Shown here in pieces: positions 48,991 to 61,730 of a stretch of DNA of 64,000 nt. The number at the start of each line of letters is the position of its first letter. The first letter of the stretch is position 1. The stretch lies in NCBI RefSeq assembly GCF_052857255.1, contig NC_135500.1, positions 99,843,394 through 99,907,393 on the forward strand, written 5' to 3'. Under the pieces are notes generated by a model, which saw only the letters and a program-made list of their open reading frames with translations, had not been told where the DNA came from and did not search any database. This DNA comes from Amblyomma americanum (lineage: Eukaryota > Arthropoda > Arachnida > Ixodida > Ixodidae). Made by a program: the position numbers and the translations under genes.

Positions 48991-49414
48991 ACTAACGGTA
49001 AGGTGGGCACTTAACGTCCCTACTTTCTGTGAATGCCAAATCATCCTTTGAATCTAAACGTCTATACCCTCAAGGCCTTTACCATAAAGACATCTAACCT
49101 AGAGGCATTTGACCTAAATGCAGTTATCATCGCCATTGTTATTAATGACCCTCGTCGTTATTTAGTAACGTCCTTTACCATTACAAAAGGGCCACTATCA
49201 TTAACTACACAAACTACTGCAGTTTCTTCCAACGACTTTGCTTAATTGCGTTTGATTACGCATTATTTTCTAATGGCCTACTGCTGAAGTAATGTGAGAC
49301 AATAGCGACGTCGAGGGTGTTTTCGGACCAACGCCGGTATTAGAAAAAAAAAAAAAGCAAAGCTATGTGTTACTACGTCCTTTCTTCTCTTTGTCCTTGC
49401 GCCATTGCGCTTTT
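48991..49414. other. No gene recognised
   Basis: Short AT-rich stretch without coding or repeat signal. Confidence 0.5.
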
Positions 49415-49633
49415 TCACCATAAAGAAATTGCGCTGATCGACAGCTGACTCATGAAAAAAGTTGTACTTGTGAGGAGTAACGCAGGAGCAGTTCGTGGTG
49501 GACCAAGCTCCTGCAGACTATCTGCATACACTTTGGCCGGAACGAGACTGTCAGGAAAGGGGAAGCTTGCAGCAGCGCCACCCATGAGGCAAAGAAAAAA
49601 AACTACGAATGCAGCTCGTGCGCTGTGCCGCAT
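49415..49633 (-). CDS. Possible small secreted protein or first exon, hypothetical
   Basis: A 72-codon minus-strand frame from the ATG at 49633 begins MRHSARAAFVVFFLCLMGG, which looks like a signal peptide (short basic start, hydrophobic core, small residues AAA before a plausible cleavage site). The rest has no family resemblance and ends in a second hydrophobic patch. It could be a first exon with a donor near 49508 (CTTG then GT), or chance. No neighbouring exon was found. Confidence 0.25.
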   Translation of the reverse strand: MRHSARAAFVVFFLCLMGGAAASFPFPDSLVPAKVYADSLQELGPPRTAPALLLTSTTFFMSQLSISAISLW

Positions 49634-49876
49634 ACATTGAACAAGAACAATCTTCACACAGTTGATTTGAGCAGTACCCGGGGAGCGTATAGCATCCATG
49701 ATGCTCAACACGTGACGCTGAGGCAGGCCACACGGCGTCGCATGGCGAGCTGACCTGGAGACGGAGGCTATAAGCGGCCACTTGAAGTGATCCTGACGGA
49801 CGCACTCAGCGCAACTTTGGCCTGCCCGCGACGACTTGAGATTCATCTGTGAGGACACCCGAATAGAAGCCATCAA

Positions 49877-51416
49877 TCACGCACGTTTAATATCAAGAAT
49901 TCGACTCGAAATTCTTAGGACTACATGAAATGTGCACGGTAGCAAAGAGCCGATATTTATGCCCGACAATGTTATACAGTCCATAAACTTGATTTATATG
50001 TCCGGCCTGTGAGCTTTCAACTGCGCGGATGGAACAGATGAAGGAGAACGCCGAGGGCGCTGAAAGTATTCCTTATGACGTGGGGCTAATAGCTATATAT
50101 GCCTTCCAACGAAGATATTAGTGATTGGAAATTGCTTTCAGGCAGTTTTCGTCAAAGCACCTGGCGTTTGTTTGTCTGCAGAGTTTCCCTCTCGGCATTG
50201 CTATTACCCCCTGTGTGTCCAAAGGGCGCCCCGCGAGAGCGCTGTATAGACACGGTGTGGCATGCGCGTTGCACCGAACCTTTACCTGCGTGCTTATCAA
50301 CTTCCCCAACGCATCGGCGATCGGGGCCGAACGGCCGATAAGAGTAACTCGCAGAGCATTTCATGATCATGCTGCAACCTTTGCACAAATTTACTTCCTT
50401 GTCCGACCGGGCTGTTCTCTGCCCTAAGCTACCAGTGCTGTATTCTCATCTCATTGTTCACTGAAAAATACTCAGTTGAAATAAGATATTTCCCTGTTTA
50501 CACTTTCTACGCACTCTGGCCGCCTCCAAAGCGAAATGAATCGTAGAAAAATCTCTGGTCGCCTCGTTTACTTAGGGCTAGATAGTCTAGGAGTGTGTTA
50601 GAATGTGCCGTGTACTGCAATTAGCCGAAATAAATATTGTCAACACCCCCAAACATTCGCCTTTTGAATTTCGTCCTGTCTCTACAGTCTCAGCAGTGAA
50701 ACACTTCTTTCGTAGTTCTGAAAAAAAAAAAGAAACGAAATTTAGGGCTAGATCTCTAAAGCACGTTGCCCCGGTTTCGCGTTGCCTTCGTCGTCGTGAT
50801 CACGTCCACTCTGAGGGTGAACACGTGAGCCAGTGGCCGCTCTCTTCAAAGCGCCATTCCGTCTGACACGGCCCCGTATAAAAAAACTAAGCGACGCAGG
50901 CTCACAGGGACCGAGAAGTGATGCTTCGCGCCGGCCACGCGCTCGCGTGTTCACGCCAAGTGTGAACGGCCCTATACAGAGTTGCCGGCCCAGGGGCATG
51001 GCCACTCTACCCTGGTCTCCACCCTCCGGTGTGGGAAAACTTGATAACGGTGATTTTTTTATGGCGCAATGTGAACTTTGGCCAAAGAGTGCCGTGGCAG
51101 AAGGTATCTTTATTAACACAAATTGCGGTCGAAGGCACATTTGTCAAAAATTTCACCCCAAAGAAGTCTCCTTTATTGTAAAACTCTCAAGTAATACAGC
51201 TCTAAAATAAATGTGAGGGGAGCCCGCATTGAACCAGAGGTTACGGCAGGCAGAAAAAAATGAAAATAAAAGAAAAGGGACCAACGCCTAAGAGAAAATT
51301 TAAGCAGAACGGATTAAAAGAAAAAAAAAAGTGGCACAAATGACGGCCGGGCGAAGTGGGTTTGTAGGGCAAAGAGGCCCGAAAAAGATTAATAATTAAG
51401 ATGAAAGAAAATAAAC
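49877..51416. other. No gene recognised
   Basis: Several overlapping frames of about 80-130 codons on both strands, none with a recognisable domain. Confidence 0.5.
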
Positions 51417-51625
51417 ATGGCTGAATCCAGCGTGCCCAAGAGCTTTACATGCGCTCGCAGGAGGCCAGGAGGAGCGAAGGTGCGGGGGAGCTGTGGAAAG
51501 GAAGTCGAGCACCAGGCCAGGGGAGCACCGGGCCATTGTATCATCAGCGGGTCCCCAGAGGCACCGGGAATCGAACCCCGCATCTTCCGCATGCGAAGGC
51601 AAACTTGAGCAACCGAATTCGAACC
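51417..51625 (-). mobile_element. tRNA-derived SINE, type C, copy 2
   Basis: In minus orientation the B-box GGGTTCGATTCCCGG lies near 51570, and the body has GATACAATGGCCC, CCTGGCCTGGTGCTCGAC and ends CAAGAGCTCTTGG-like. Homologous to 3822-4066. The A-box region is poor, so the copy is old or 5'-damaged. Borders approximate. Confidence 0.65.
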
Positions 51626-51892
51626 GGAGGTTATAACCCGGACCGATGATAGAGAGTATACATCTATTCAGCCCCGAATCCGCGCAATTGTTCAAAGGCG
51701 GTTAATTATGGCTCTATGGTCCGGTTCAGTGACACAATGAAAAAAATAAGTGCAATAGGGTAGGAAGACTCTGAGCAGAATGATTGGATGGATGATCAGA
51801 CAATATGATGCTAACAGCTTGCGTATAAGCAGCGGGCGATTTGGTCTGCACGCTTTTATGATGAAACCTTTCCGAAATGATGCTTCTCATTG

Positions 51893-52131
51893 TCGCCGCG
51901 GTGGAACAGTGGCTATGGCGCTCGGCTACTGACCCAAAATACGCGGGTTCGATCCCGCCCGCGGCGGCCGAATTTTGATGGAGGCGAAATTCTACAGGCT
52001 CATGTAGTGCGCGATGTCAGTGCACGCTAAAGAACTCCAGGTGGGCGAAATTGTCCGGAGCCCTTCACTACGGCGTCCCTCATCTCCCGCTTCGCAGTGG
52101 GACCTTAAACCCCCGCATAGACCAACCAGAC
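51893..52131 (+). mobile_element. tRNA-derived SINE, type B, copy 2
   Basis: Head TCGCCGCGGTGGAACAGTGG with B-box GGTTCGATCCC, core GATGTCAGTGCACGCTAAAG, type B tail GGGACCTTAAACCCCCGC and end ATAGACCAACCAGA. Duplication GCTTCTCATTG at 51882-51892 and 52132-52142. Confidence 0.95.
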
Positions 52132-52142
52132 GCTTCTCATTG

Positions 52143-55100
52143 GCTCTGACGATGAACACGTTGTTCATCTAGCCGAGCTCGATTTGCGACATCATCTGCT
52201 GCTGGTCCTTCGGTCTGTCTAGCCTCACGCTGTCTCTGCCTGCGATGCCTTGACTGCTCGGTGCGGCGTGCATGCCGAACAGCCTCTGGGTGCATGCTGG
52301 CGTCTGACATCCATACATGTCCGCAGCAGCTGCGCATCGAGCAGCCTTGGAACCATCAGAGCCAAAGCCAATGCTTTACAACACACGAGCGTAGTTTTAC
52401 GAGGTGTCGTATAGAACACTTCATTCAATTGAGCCTTTGAACAAGTAAAATAATTAGCTGTGACCCGCAGGTGCCTTAGCGGGACAAAAAAGTAAGAGCT
52501 AAAGAAAAGCCGTTACGCGCATTATTTTCGCGGCATTTGAACACACTTTTAAAAACTGACGAATTGGGATTTCCCAGAGAAGCCGTTAGGGTGGAATTTG
52601 AAGGAGCTGCCGATATGACGAGGAGCGAATAAGTACATGACGAAAAATGTGCTCCATTAGAAAGAAATAGCATATTCAGCCTGAGATGACAGCAAAAACA
52701 TCGGTCAGAACTATACCCGTGGGAAGCGGAGAGGCGGCCGTTACTGTAATGCAGGAGTTTGATCAGTAAGTTTGAAACCGTCACGTGCTTAGAGTGGACA
52801 ACGAAGCGGAGGGGCCTAGAGATAGAAGAAGCCGGCCAGCCTCGCTGCAATATTTCTGCAGTGACTTCTGCCTTACATGAGTAAAGCCACGCGAATGAAG
52901 GTGCCCGAAGGCGAAACGAAGAAGGGACCGGAAAGAGCGCTGATTTCTATTCAGCGAAACGCGCGCAAGATAAGAAGGCAGTGTTAGATGCAATCAGACG
53001 CAGTACACGTCAGATGGTGCAAAGGGCCATAAAGGCAATAAAATACATAACAGGGTATTAAATCTAAAAGACTAAGAAATCTCAAAAGGGATGGTAAAAG
53101 ATTGATAATGTACACAGGATATCTTTATAACAGTGAATAACATATGGTGTAAACAGCCATAATATCAACAGAAGACATCTATAACAAGGCGGCAAGCGTA
53201 AAACCGATAAATGTGAAAAAACGTATAGCAGAAAAAAAAACACACCGAATGAATGTGGCAACTTGCAGCTAAAAAGTGCAATAACCTTAACAATAAAAAA
53301 CTATAAAAACAGTTACAGTGAATCACGCACATGCAATCAAAATCTAAACTTTAACAATGCTTTTCGAAAAAGGCAAGTTCACTCCCGAACAATAATTTTG
53401 ATGCCTCACTGACGCACTCTCAGCCCTTTCTTTTTATAGAGAAGGCTTCCGTCAACCTCCGGACTACGCTTTCTCTATATACTTCTCTCAAGAACCACAG
53501 TTTCACGTAAACGAGACGTGCATTTACCAACACGCCCGGCAAAAAAGTTGTTTCTATCTCTCTCTCTCTCCGAGTCAGGTGCATAATCACATGACCACAT
53601 CTTGTTAAGCGGCAGCGAGGCACGTGGTCTGACGCCACAGCCACACCTGCGGCGCTCCTCCTGCTGAAGGTCAAACTGCGACACCCGATGACCTTGGAGA
53701 AACACGGCGTAGTGGAGCTCTCGCTACAAAAATTCTACTTGAATTACTTCTACCCAGGGACTCCGGAAATTTTTTTGAGGGGGGGGGGGCAGACTTCGAG
53801 TTCGTTTTGCTATTTTTATTTATTTAATGTTTTACATGAATTCTAATTTTCATATTTGTTATATTCTTTATTATTTCGCACTGTTCAAAGGTGTATTGTT
53901 TATATAGACCTCTTTAACCCCGCGACGTCACGAAGATGCGGTGGCGCTGATGTCAGCAGCGACTTTAACACGGTCGGCAAAACAGGTTCCGCCTGCCCGT
54001 GCCTACCGCAGCTGCCGGCGGCGGCATCATGCCTGCGCACTGCAGAAGCAGCATGTATTGACCAGCTGCGTCACTGTTGGATCCGCATAGGGGCATAAAA
54101 GGAAATTTCAATTAGCCTCGATAGGTTTCTCGCAGATAAATACCGCATTAGGAAACTGGCTAACTGGAAATCGGCCGCTGTATAGTAGAACGCGAAGTCT
54201 GTGAGTCGATCGGCACTGCCACTCAATGTATTTAATAGCACGCAAGTTACTGCGTTCATTCACCTGAACATCAGCACAGTACGCTTATAACTGCGGAAGG
54301 AAAGAAAGCACATATGTATCAGCGCACGTATTTGTCACCTTGAGCCGGTGTGCACGGAGCGCCGGCATGTTCACTCGCCCCCAATGAATGCGTTTTTTCG
54401 TTAACAGCACAGAATGTTTTAATGGTGCGTTTTATGGCATTTAATATTTACCTGAAGCTGTTTCTTATTATCACTGACGTAATTATTTGATTCGAGTAGA
54501 AAGAAGTCTGGCAAGTTGTGTCAATCTTGCGCGGTCACGTTGGCGTGCTTAGAATAGCGTACCTGAAGTGTGCTAAAAGCCACATGCTTTTTCATTGCGA
54601 CATGCATGTGTCATGTTTTATGAGGTAGTACATGATAGCGAAGCTTGTTTGGAAAGAAGCAGCCGCAGGCGTGTTACAAACAGATACGTGGCGAGATTGA
54701 GAGGGGACGTGACAACGAAAAGTGTTTTCGTTATTTATGCATGCGATATGTAACTAAATTTGGTGGAAATGTGAAAATGCTAGGTTACTTTCAGTAATTC
54801 CTTTTATTTTTAGGTATACCTGGTGCAGTTCTTGGGTAATTACAATTAACACCCTCGTGAAGTCACCCCAAGGTCTTAAATAATTGAGCGGGAAGTGCGG
54901 AAATTTTTTTATACCAGAATGTTCACAAAGCGCTGTTCTGTATGATTACGCGATTAGTTCTTTTTTTAGATGATCAGTACTTACGCATGCATTGTTATAT
55001 GAAAACGTTTCTTACAAAAAGAACTAATATAGTAGTGCGAGTATAGGAAAAAAAAAACCTAGATATTTATTACACTCCTCAATGTCTCCGGAATCGTTTG

Positions 55101-56220
55101 CGACAAATAGAATCACTCTATTTTCATGTGTTACGAAATTACGAAGGCGTGAGTGTTGCCAATCGCAGAAAATGTGAAAGGTCAGAAAACAAACCTTAAA
55201 ATTTATTCCCTCGTTCATGGCCTCTTCGCCTTTGGTTTGGTTAAAGAAATGCGGCACTGAAATCAAAGAAAACCTCAAAGAATATACCTCACAATTTTCG
55301 ACGACCGCACATCTAAAAAGCGTAATTTATAAATTTATACTGAAAAGATTGCTATAATCTTTCGTCACGAAACCGAAGACCCCAGGGCTAGGATAGAAAA
55401 TAATTTCATAAATAAAATTTTTTCACCAAATCGACCAGTTTAACAAGGCGAGAAGTCGGTCTAACTGGTGCGTGATTCTGCGTCTAGAAACAGCGCTTAA
55501 GCGAGACAGAAGAGGTCGGGGACACGACGTTGTCCCCACTTCTCGCACAGCGCAACACGTGTGTCAACGTCTGCTCCGCCGAAACAACGCCAGCACTTCC
55601 CCTCACCACTGTCCCGAAGTAAAATCATTCCGTCAAGTGCAGTGTCAAAAAGTTGTCATTTTATTTATTGCCTAGCGTGGAAATCAACGGCAGAAACGCT
55701 TTCTGTTTACTACTCACCATTTATACAATACACATTGGCGAACTATTTCTCTGAATACGCCTGCACGTGGCCAAACCGAGCTCGTGTACTTCGACAAATT
55801 ACTAAGTTGAAAGCATCAACCATTGCTGTGATTAGCAGAAACTGAAAAAGCGCCTACAAGCCTTGAAAACCAGAGCTCAACACCTCTCTGCGACGCCACT
55901 CCCTGGCCTTCTGCCTAGCGCGAGCCCGCTAGCTACTGCTGCGCCACCTCGTTTGTTTGCCAACACGCAGGAGGTCTATAGTTATATGTGCATTACATAA
56001 AACGAATTGAAATAGGCAGTTATATAAGGATATACAAATGAGGAGTGATCGGCTCCGTTGAAAAGGTTTGCGGTTTGCGTATAGTTTGTTTCAGTTCTGC
56101 TAATCATGCTCATGAGCAGGGGTGATACTATGGACGACTTCTACGGGGACATTATTGGTTTAGGTTACTGAAAAGAAATGCTTTACGACTGGCTACGATG
56201 ACAACTAGCTCAGACCCATT
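52143..56220. other. No confident gene
   Basis: A minus-strand frame near 52137-52337 is Arg/Gln-rich but has no diagnosable domain. A short poly-G run lies near 53780. Sequence at 53610-53700 resembles 42010-42080. No other element recognised. Confidence 0.5.
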
Positions 56221-56353
56221 TATAAAGAAAGGGAACGCCGACCAAAGGTAGTTGTCAATACGAATACGTTTCGGCTTCCATACGGAAGCCTTGATCAAGC
56301 CAAAACGTATACGTATTGACAACTACCTTTGGCCGGCGTTCCCTTTCTTTATA
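56221..56353. repeat. Near-perfect palindrome, 55-bp arms
   Basis: Arms 56221-56275 and 56299-56353 are inverted with 52 of 55 matches by eye, separated by 23 bp. Both arms contain AGAAAGGGAACGCCG and CAAAGGTAGTTGTCAATACG. The centre (CTTCCATACGGAAGCCTTGA) contains a smaller inverted repeat. It would fold into a long hairpin. Confidence 0.97.
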
Positions 56354-57562
56354 CATGAATCTTTTACCCGACCAGACGAGTTTTCGTCAAACTTTAGATT
56401 TCGCTCAGACCCATTGTGCTTTCAGTTAATAACGTCCTAGAATTGAAGCATTTGGCAGAAATTTGATATGAGACAAGCAGGTGGGTACCTGTAGGGTGTT
56501 GCCCCGTCTGGAGAATTGCTGGGGGTTGGGGGGGGGGGGGGCGACGCCCCCTTGTCTGCTATGAAGGGTTCTCAACTTCCACTTTAATCATGTCAATATG
56601 TCTTTCCTGTTTGAATGCGCAACGCAAACTAAGCAATCCGCCTTTTTCATTTTCCTGTGCTGCCACCTCGCGTACAACGCTGGAAGCTCACTGGTAGGGT
56701 ACTGCGCGCGCAACCCGGCCGGACTGAGTGCCGCTGCGGTGCACGTTTTGTTGGAATCTGTCAACGATGGCGTGTCCTGGCCAGCACCTGGTACCTGGAG
56801 GATGTCTAGGGTTGACTGATGGCTTGGTGCGAAGTCCAAGGCAGGCTGTAGTGCCCACTGAAAAGCAAATTCTTCAGTATCTCCGATCATCCGGCATGCG
56901 ATGCGAACACCAGCTAGCAAGGGCCGTCGCTTCAGAGATGAAGGCTACATTCGGAACATAATGTTCAATGAAATATCCCCGATCAGTGAGGTTGGCGTTT
57001 TCCGCTGTATATGCCTGCCATTCATGAAAGGTGGATACTACATCGTGCACACCGTAGTACAGAAAACGACTGGGGACAACAGTTTTCACAAGCAATCGTT
57101 GTGCTCAAGCGCTGCAGAATAGCTACACGAGCTATAAAAGCACAAGCGTACTCGCAACAAAGCAGCTCTGTTAGCATTTCACTGTATTTTCTCACAACAC
57201 ACCGCTGCATAGGTTAAACAAGCATGCGCGTCACTAAAGACGAGCGCAAGAGGCGCACATTAATCCATTCCGGCGATACCACGCAGAGCTCTTCATCATG
57301 GATATGATTCGAACACACGCATAACGCACCTTCTTCTTCTTCTGCCTCATAATACGTGGCACATACCCACACGGGGGGATTGGCCAGGGTGTAGTGGCAT
57401 AAACAAGGAAATTTCCATAGGAGATTATGACAAAACTTTAGCACCATGCGTGAATGCTCTCGTAGCTTCTTTTTCGTTGCCCGCTCCATCGCGCGTTGAA
57501 AGCGGCTCACAGCACTGGCCCATTTGGCTTTCTTGCTTGAGAAAGCAAAAAGCGTCGGAACG
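56354..57562. other. No gene recognised
   Basis: Contains a poly-G run (about 56529-56541). Short frames only. Confidence 0.5.
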
Positions 57563-57573
57563 AAGTCTGGGTG

Positions 57574-57873
57574 AATAATAATAATTGGTTTTTGGGGAAA
57601 GGAAATGGCGCAGTATCTGTCTCATATATCTTTGGACACCTGAACCGCGCCGTAAGGGAAGGGATAAAGGAGGGAGTGAAAGAAAGGAAGAATAGGTGCC
57701 GTAGGAATAATTTCGACCACCTGGGGATCTTTAACGTGCACTGACATCGCACAGCACACGGGCGCTTTAGCGTTTTTCCTCCATAAAAACGCAGCCGCCG
57801 CGGTCGGGTTCGAACCCGGGAACTCCGGATCAGTAGTCGAGCGCCTAACCACTGAGCCACCGCGGCGGGGCTA
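57574..57873 (-). mobile_element. tRNA-derived SINE, type A, copy 4
   Basis: In minus orientation: head CCGCCGCGGTGGCTCAGTGG, B-box GGGTTCGAACCC, core GATGTCAGTGCACGTTAAAG, tail TTCAGGTGTCCAAAGATAT, CCATTTCCTTTCCCC, ending (ATT)n-like. Duplication AAGTCT(G/A)GGTG at 57563-57573 and 57874-57884 with one mismatch. It lies just downstream of the THAP remnant. Confidence 0.95.
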
Positions 57874-57968
57874 AAGTCTAGGTGCCGCGGTGACATTCGA
57901 GGCCTTCCTGCCCATGAATAAAACACTTCGTGATAGACTGCACACGCATTTAAACACAGTACCTCATC

Positions 57969-58171
57969 CGTACCTGTCACAAAGTGATTCCCGCACAGTC
58001 TTGACGTGCTTGACGGTGCCCAAGGGCGGCACGATCGTCGAGCCGGCGAACTGCTTTTATCCACGCTTCGCGTCGAAGGCTGTCCCGGGAAGCGCTCGGA
58101 AAGCGAAAAAATCCGAGTTTACTTCCCTTTACATATTGGACATTGCTGCCGTATGCAAGACATTTCGTAGG
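57969..58171 (-). pseudogene. THAP zinc-finger domain remnant
   Basis: The N-terminal part reads PTKCLAYGSNVQYVKGSK and LGFFRFPSASRDSLRREAW, then a frame change leads to PWAPSSTSRLCGNHFVTGT. This is a C2CH THAP domain (C-x-FFRFP, W, P-SSxSRLCGxHF). The second Cys expected after YG is missing, and the frame shift lies near 58040. THAP domains occur in P-element transposases and in transcription regulators. No transposase body was found nearby. A GTACGG donor-like site follows at about 57968. Confidence 0.8.
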
Positions 58172-59450
58172 TATCGCCAAATGCGTCGCGCTGAACGCCC
58201 GACGGCTGCAGCAACGCACCCCGCGTAGGAAGCCGGTCTCGAGTGGAGCGAGCGACCCTTCCAATATGTTTCGCGACACCGCCGCCAGGGGATGGGCGCA
58301 TGCGCAGTCGCGTCGTGAAAAAGGCGGACTCCCCTCTGTGGGCATGTGCCGCTTCATCAGACACCAAAAATAAAAACGACTGACATCTTTGTAGCAAGGA
58401 TTGCGCAGCGCATTTATTTTTGCAGCGGTATCCCCGAAGCAGTTACGGGAGGTGTACCCACTTATAACCAAACCAATTACCACCTCATCGGAAGCTGTTC
58501 TAGCCTAGGCGATCAACAGCAGCTGGTCGCGCGGGCCCGCAGGATTGCAGAAAATGTCGGAGTCCTGGACTGATGATTCCGCACTCGGGGAGCGGTCTGC
58601 CAGCACCCTTTCCAAAAATAAGGTTTCCTCCCCCTCCTGAAACAGTTCCATATCTCTTCCCCAAAGCGGCCTCATCTCGTCAAGAACACTTTATGGTTCT
58701 CAGACCATGTCAAAGAGGTACCATATAAAAAACAAACAGAATTGGCAAGCTTAACGGGGCTATCCCAGGGGATGAATTTGCTTTCCCGCTGGTAACTGAC
58801 GAGCCACTGATCCACGTCTTTCCAGCCTTCTCAGAAATGGTCCGCGGCTCGTGGTATGCCTGCCTTGTGGGCGCTGCCGCACCTGACTGCCATGGGCAAC
58901 ATTCTTGGCTCATTCCCAAGTGCAAAGGGGGCAGTCCGGCGAGCCGTCGGCTCCAGCGAAGTCGAGAGGGTCGTATATGAAGTCTGCCGAAGATCTCCAC
59001 CACAGCTGGTACGTACTCAACAAGTACTGAAGCGTTGATTTATGTCGCTGTGTAATGGGGAGAGAAAGCTGAATAAGGAAACGTCGACAAGGTTTTCCTA
59101 CCTCTGCGCTCCTCTTCCCTTCCCTGCTTCTTCGTGGACACAAAGCACGCGAGAATATTATGAAAACCTCTCAACAAAGAACTCCTTCAAAGTATACCAC
59201 CGAGCTCAGTCCTAAAATTCGGGACGATTTCTCCAATACGTACTGTAAAAAATAATAAATGTTTCTTTTTTCATGAGCGCAGCAGAACGTCTCAAAAGAA
59301 AAAAAAAAGACTAGGATGAGAGGCGAAAAGATGCCCCCCCCCCCCTATTTTTCTTTTTGCCACAGCTTCATTGTGCTGTAAATCTGTAGCAACCCATTGC
59401 AGCCATTTTCAGGGCAACAATGCCACTCACACAGGTCGATCGTCTGAACT
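58172..59450. other. No gene recognised
   Basis: Upstream of the THAP remnant on its strand, possibly its promoter if it ever was a host gene. Nothing else identified. Confidence 0.45.
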
Positions 59451-59481
59451 GATCATTGTTTCTTAAACTGGTATTTCCTCG

Positions 59482-61720
59482 CTACACATTTTCACCTGGG
59501 CCCCAAGTTGAACACTTTGAAGACGAGCTTTGTCGGCGGACTGCTTCACGCACCAGGCGCTTGCACTCCTCACGCGTCTTGCCCGAGGCATCGGACACGG
59601 CATCGAGGAGCGAGTCACACGCGGACAGTAGTTCAAGAGCTCCCACTGACCAAGAACCCACTGCAGTGTCCAACACGCACTCCACGGCGCGATTCAAAAA
59701 AGACCCATTCCGGTTGAGGACACTCTGGAGAGGATGCATATTGTCTCGCTCAACAAAGTGTTCGAATTCGAATGTCAAAAACACAAAATTGTCCTCTAGA
59801 GCACAGTCAGCAAACTGACAGCCTTGTCGTACAGCCAGTATTCAGTGAACTGGAGGTGGTGCAGGGCTTGGTTCACACGAAAAAGAGCCTGAGTGAGCCT
59901 TGACGCCAGGGGCGATGAAGAGGTATTGGCGGATCTCCGCATTGCAGACACTTTTATTGCGGGTAAGGCCGCTGAGGACGGCGGTGACGAAGGTGCCCAA
60001 GGGGGTGGTCGGACGTACGATGAGCTTCTTCAGGGAATATGTAGCCTCCAGAAAGGACACAACCACAGCAGAGCTCACCGACTTAACGGGCCAAGGGCAA
60101 TCGATGGTGAGTTCTGTTAGCGAGGTACAGATCGTCCGAGCCGCGGAGAACCACTGCGCGATTCCAGAGGAACCGGCGTCAACTGTCCATCCAACATACA
60201 GCCTAGAGAACTCGTCTTCTCGCAGACGCTGGGCGCAGCGTTCGAGTACGTATCTGTTCCATGTCACATGTAGGCGAGCATGTGACGCTGGAGACCACGC
60301 GGGCTCCCATTCTTCAGAAACTTCAATAGCGCCGAGGCGTACAGACTCAAGACTGCTGTTTACAGCAAGGCAATCGACGTAGTTCTGCACCAGTGCTTCA
60401 CCAGTCATTTGGTCATCGGAGATGACGAGTTTTTATTGAAGGCATTAGCCAGTGCACGACCTCCAGTACTGCCGATTCAGCTGACGGAGAGACTGAGCTT
60501 TTGAACCGTATTGTTTTCCCGAAGAACATCTGCGATTACCATATCGAAGCTGTTCTTAACTTTCGTGCCGGTAATCTTGATGCAGCTGAGTCCTCTGTGG
60601 GCATGCAGTGCTTGAAGGCCGCCCCACAGTGTCGAGAGCGATAGCGGGAGCGAACTATGCTGGGAAGAGGCAAGGCGCAGCTCCTTCAATGTGCCGTTTT
60701 GGTCCAGGGTTGCGAGGATGATACCAACCGCAACCTCTTCCGTAAATTTTACGGAGAGTTTGTGAAGCATTTTGTTTCGCTTCAGCGCGGCAGCGAGAAC
60801 TACAGCATTCGGCTTCGAGAACTCTTTGAAGTCAGCGCTCTCTAGCGAGCTCAAGTTCGTAGAAGTAGTTAAAGCCGAGAACAGTTTCTTCGTTACTTTG
60901 ACCGACATTTCACTCCAGAGCACCAGGCGGCGCAAGTTACTTGGCTAATTGCGCTGGTGATGACCTCCGCACAATTCTGGGTGATTACGAGAGGTGTGAC
61001 ATCCAAGCACTCGAGTCCAAGCGATACTGTTCCGAAAGCATTAGCCAGAACACTGCACTCGCGAACTTCCCACCAGCTTTCGGTAAAGTCGACCAGGTGG
61101 GCTAGAACCTATACGAGGCCCTTCTTAGCCACCAGTGCCTCGCTGAGCAAGGCTGGAAAACACGATACGGGAAGAGCATTGGTTCCCAGGACCAAGCGCC
61201 TGATGCAGCGGTGGTGTTTCAGCAGCCAGTAGAGCAGCATGGCAGCTTCCACTATGGAGTTGCCGGAATGTGCGACGTTCACGTTGACGCCTCGGATGGT
61301 GCTCAACGTAAGGGCGCCGGGAGAGTGTTCTGTGAGCTGCATCGCAGCCACGTATAAGGTTTTGTTCAAGACGGGCAGGTGCCTCGCTAAGATGAAGCTT
61401 GTACGGCAACAAGGTGTTTTCAGGTTCAACCCACGGTGCTTTAAGGTAGCTAGTAGCTTATTTATTCTGGCTCCAATACGCCTCGAATCCAGCCAACGGA
61501 TTTTCCTTTCTATGACTCCGTGATCGCTATACGCCGACTCCATGTCGTCGTCTTTCTGCAACGAGAACCACCCAATGCCTTTTGTGTCTCTCACTATACT
61601 GTCGCCAAAGGTGCGGGGCTCCCACATTTTTGGGAACTGCAATGTGCTAAATGTTTGGACAGAAAATAGGGAGACAATAGAAGAACATGAGGTAAAGCCG
61701 CATTGTCTGAAAGCACACAT
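59482..61720 (-). pseudogene. Leucine-rich-repeat (RNI-like) protein, multiply disabled
   Basis: Reading down the minus strand, four open pieces in different frames form one protein: 61720-61109, 60935-60477, 60408-59842 and 59784-59482. Repeated L-x2-L-x-L patterns occur: CIRRLVLGTN, TNLSSLESADFKEF, LHKLSVKF, GTLKELRLASSQ, LSCIKITG, NTVQKLSLSV, SSLESVRLGAI, SLTELTIDC and SLKKLIVR, with V-x2-L-AxL(K/R)RN helices. This is a ribonuclease-inhibitor-like LRR array, a form common in large arthropod families of unknown role. Lesions seen: an in-frame TAG at 61109-61111, a shift near 60950, a TGA near 60477 with a shift before 60408, and a TGA near 59842 with two compensating shifts. It is a pseudogene unless the assembly has many indels. 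Confidence 0.8.
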
Positions 61721-61730
61721 CCTTCAGTAA

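Noticed and set aside
52137..52337. Arg/Gln-rich frame as a Helitron or regulator fragment
   Set aside because: Composition alone is not evidence; no helicase, Rep or known motif was seen.
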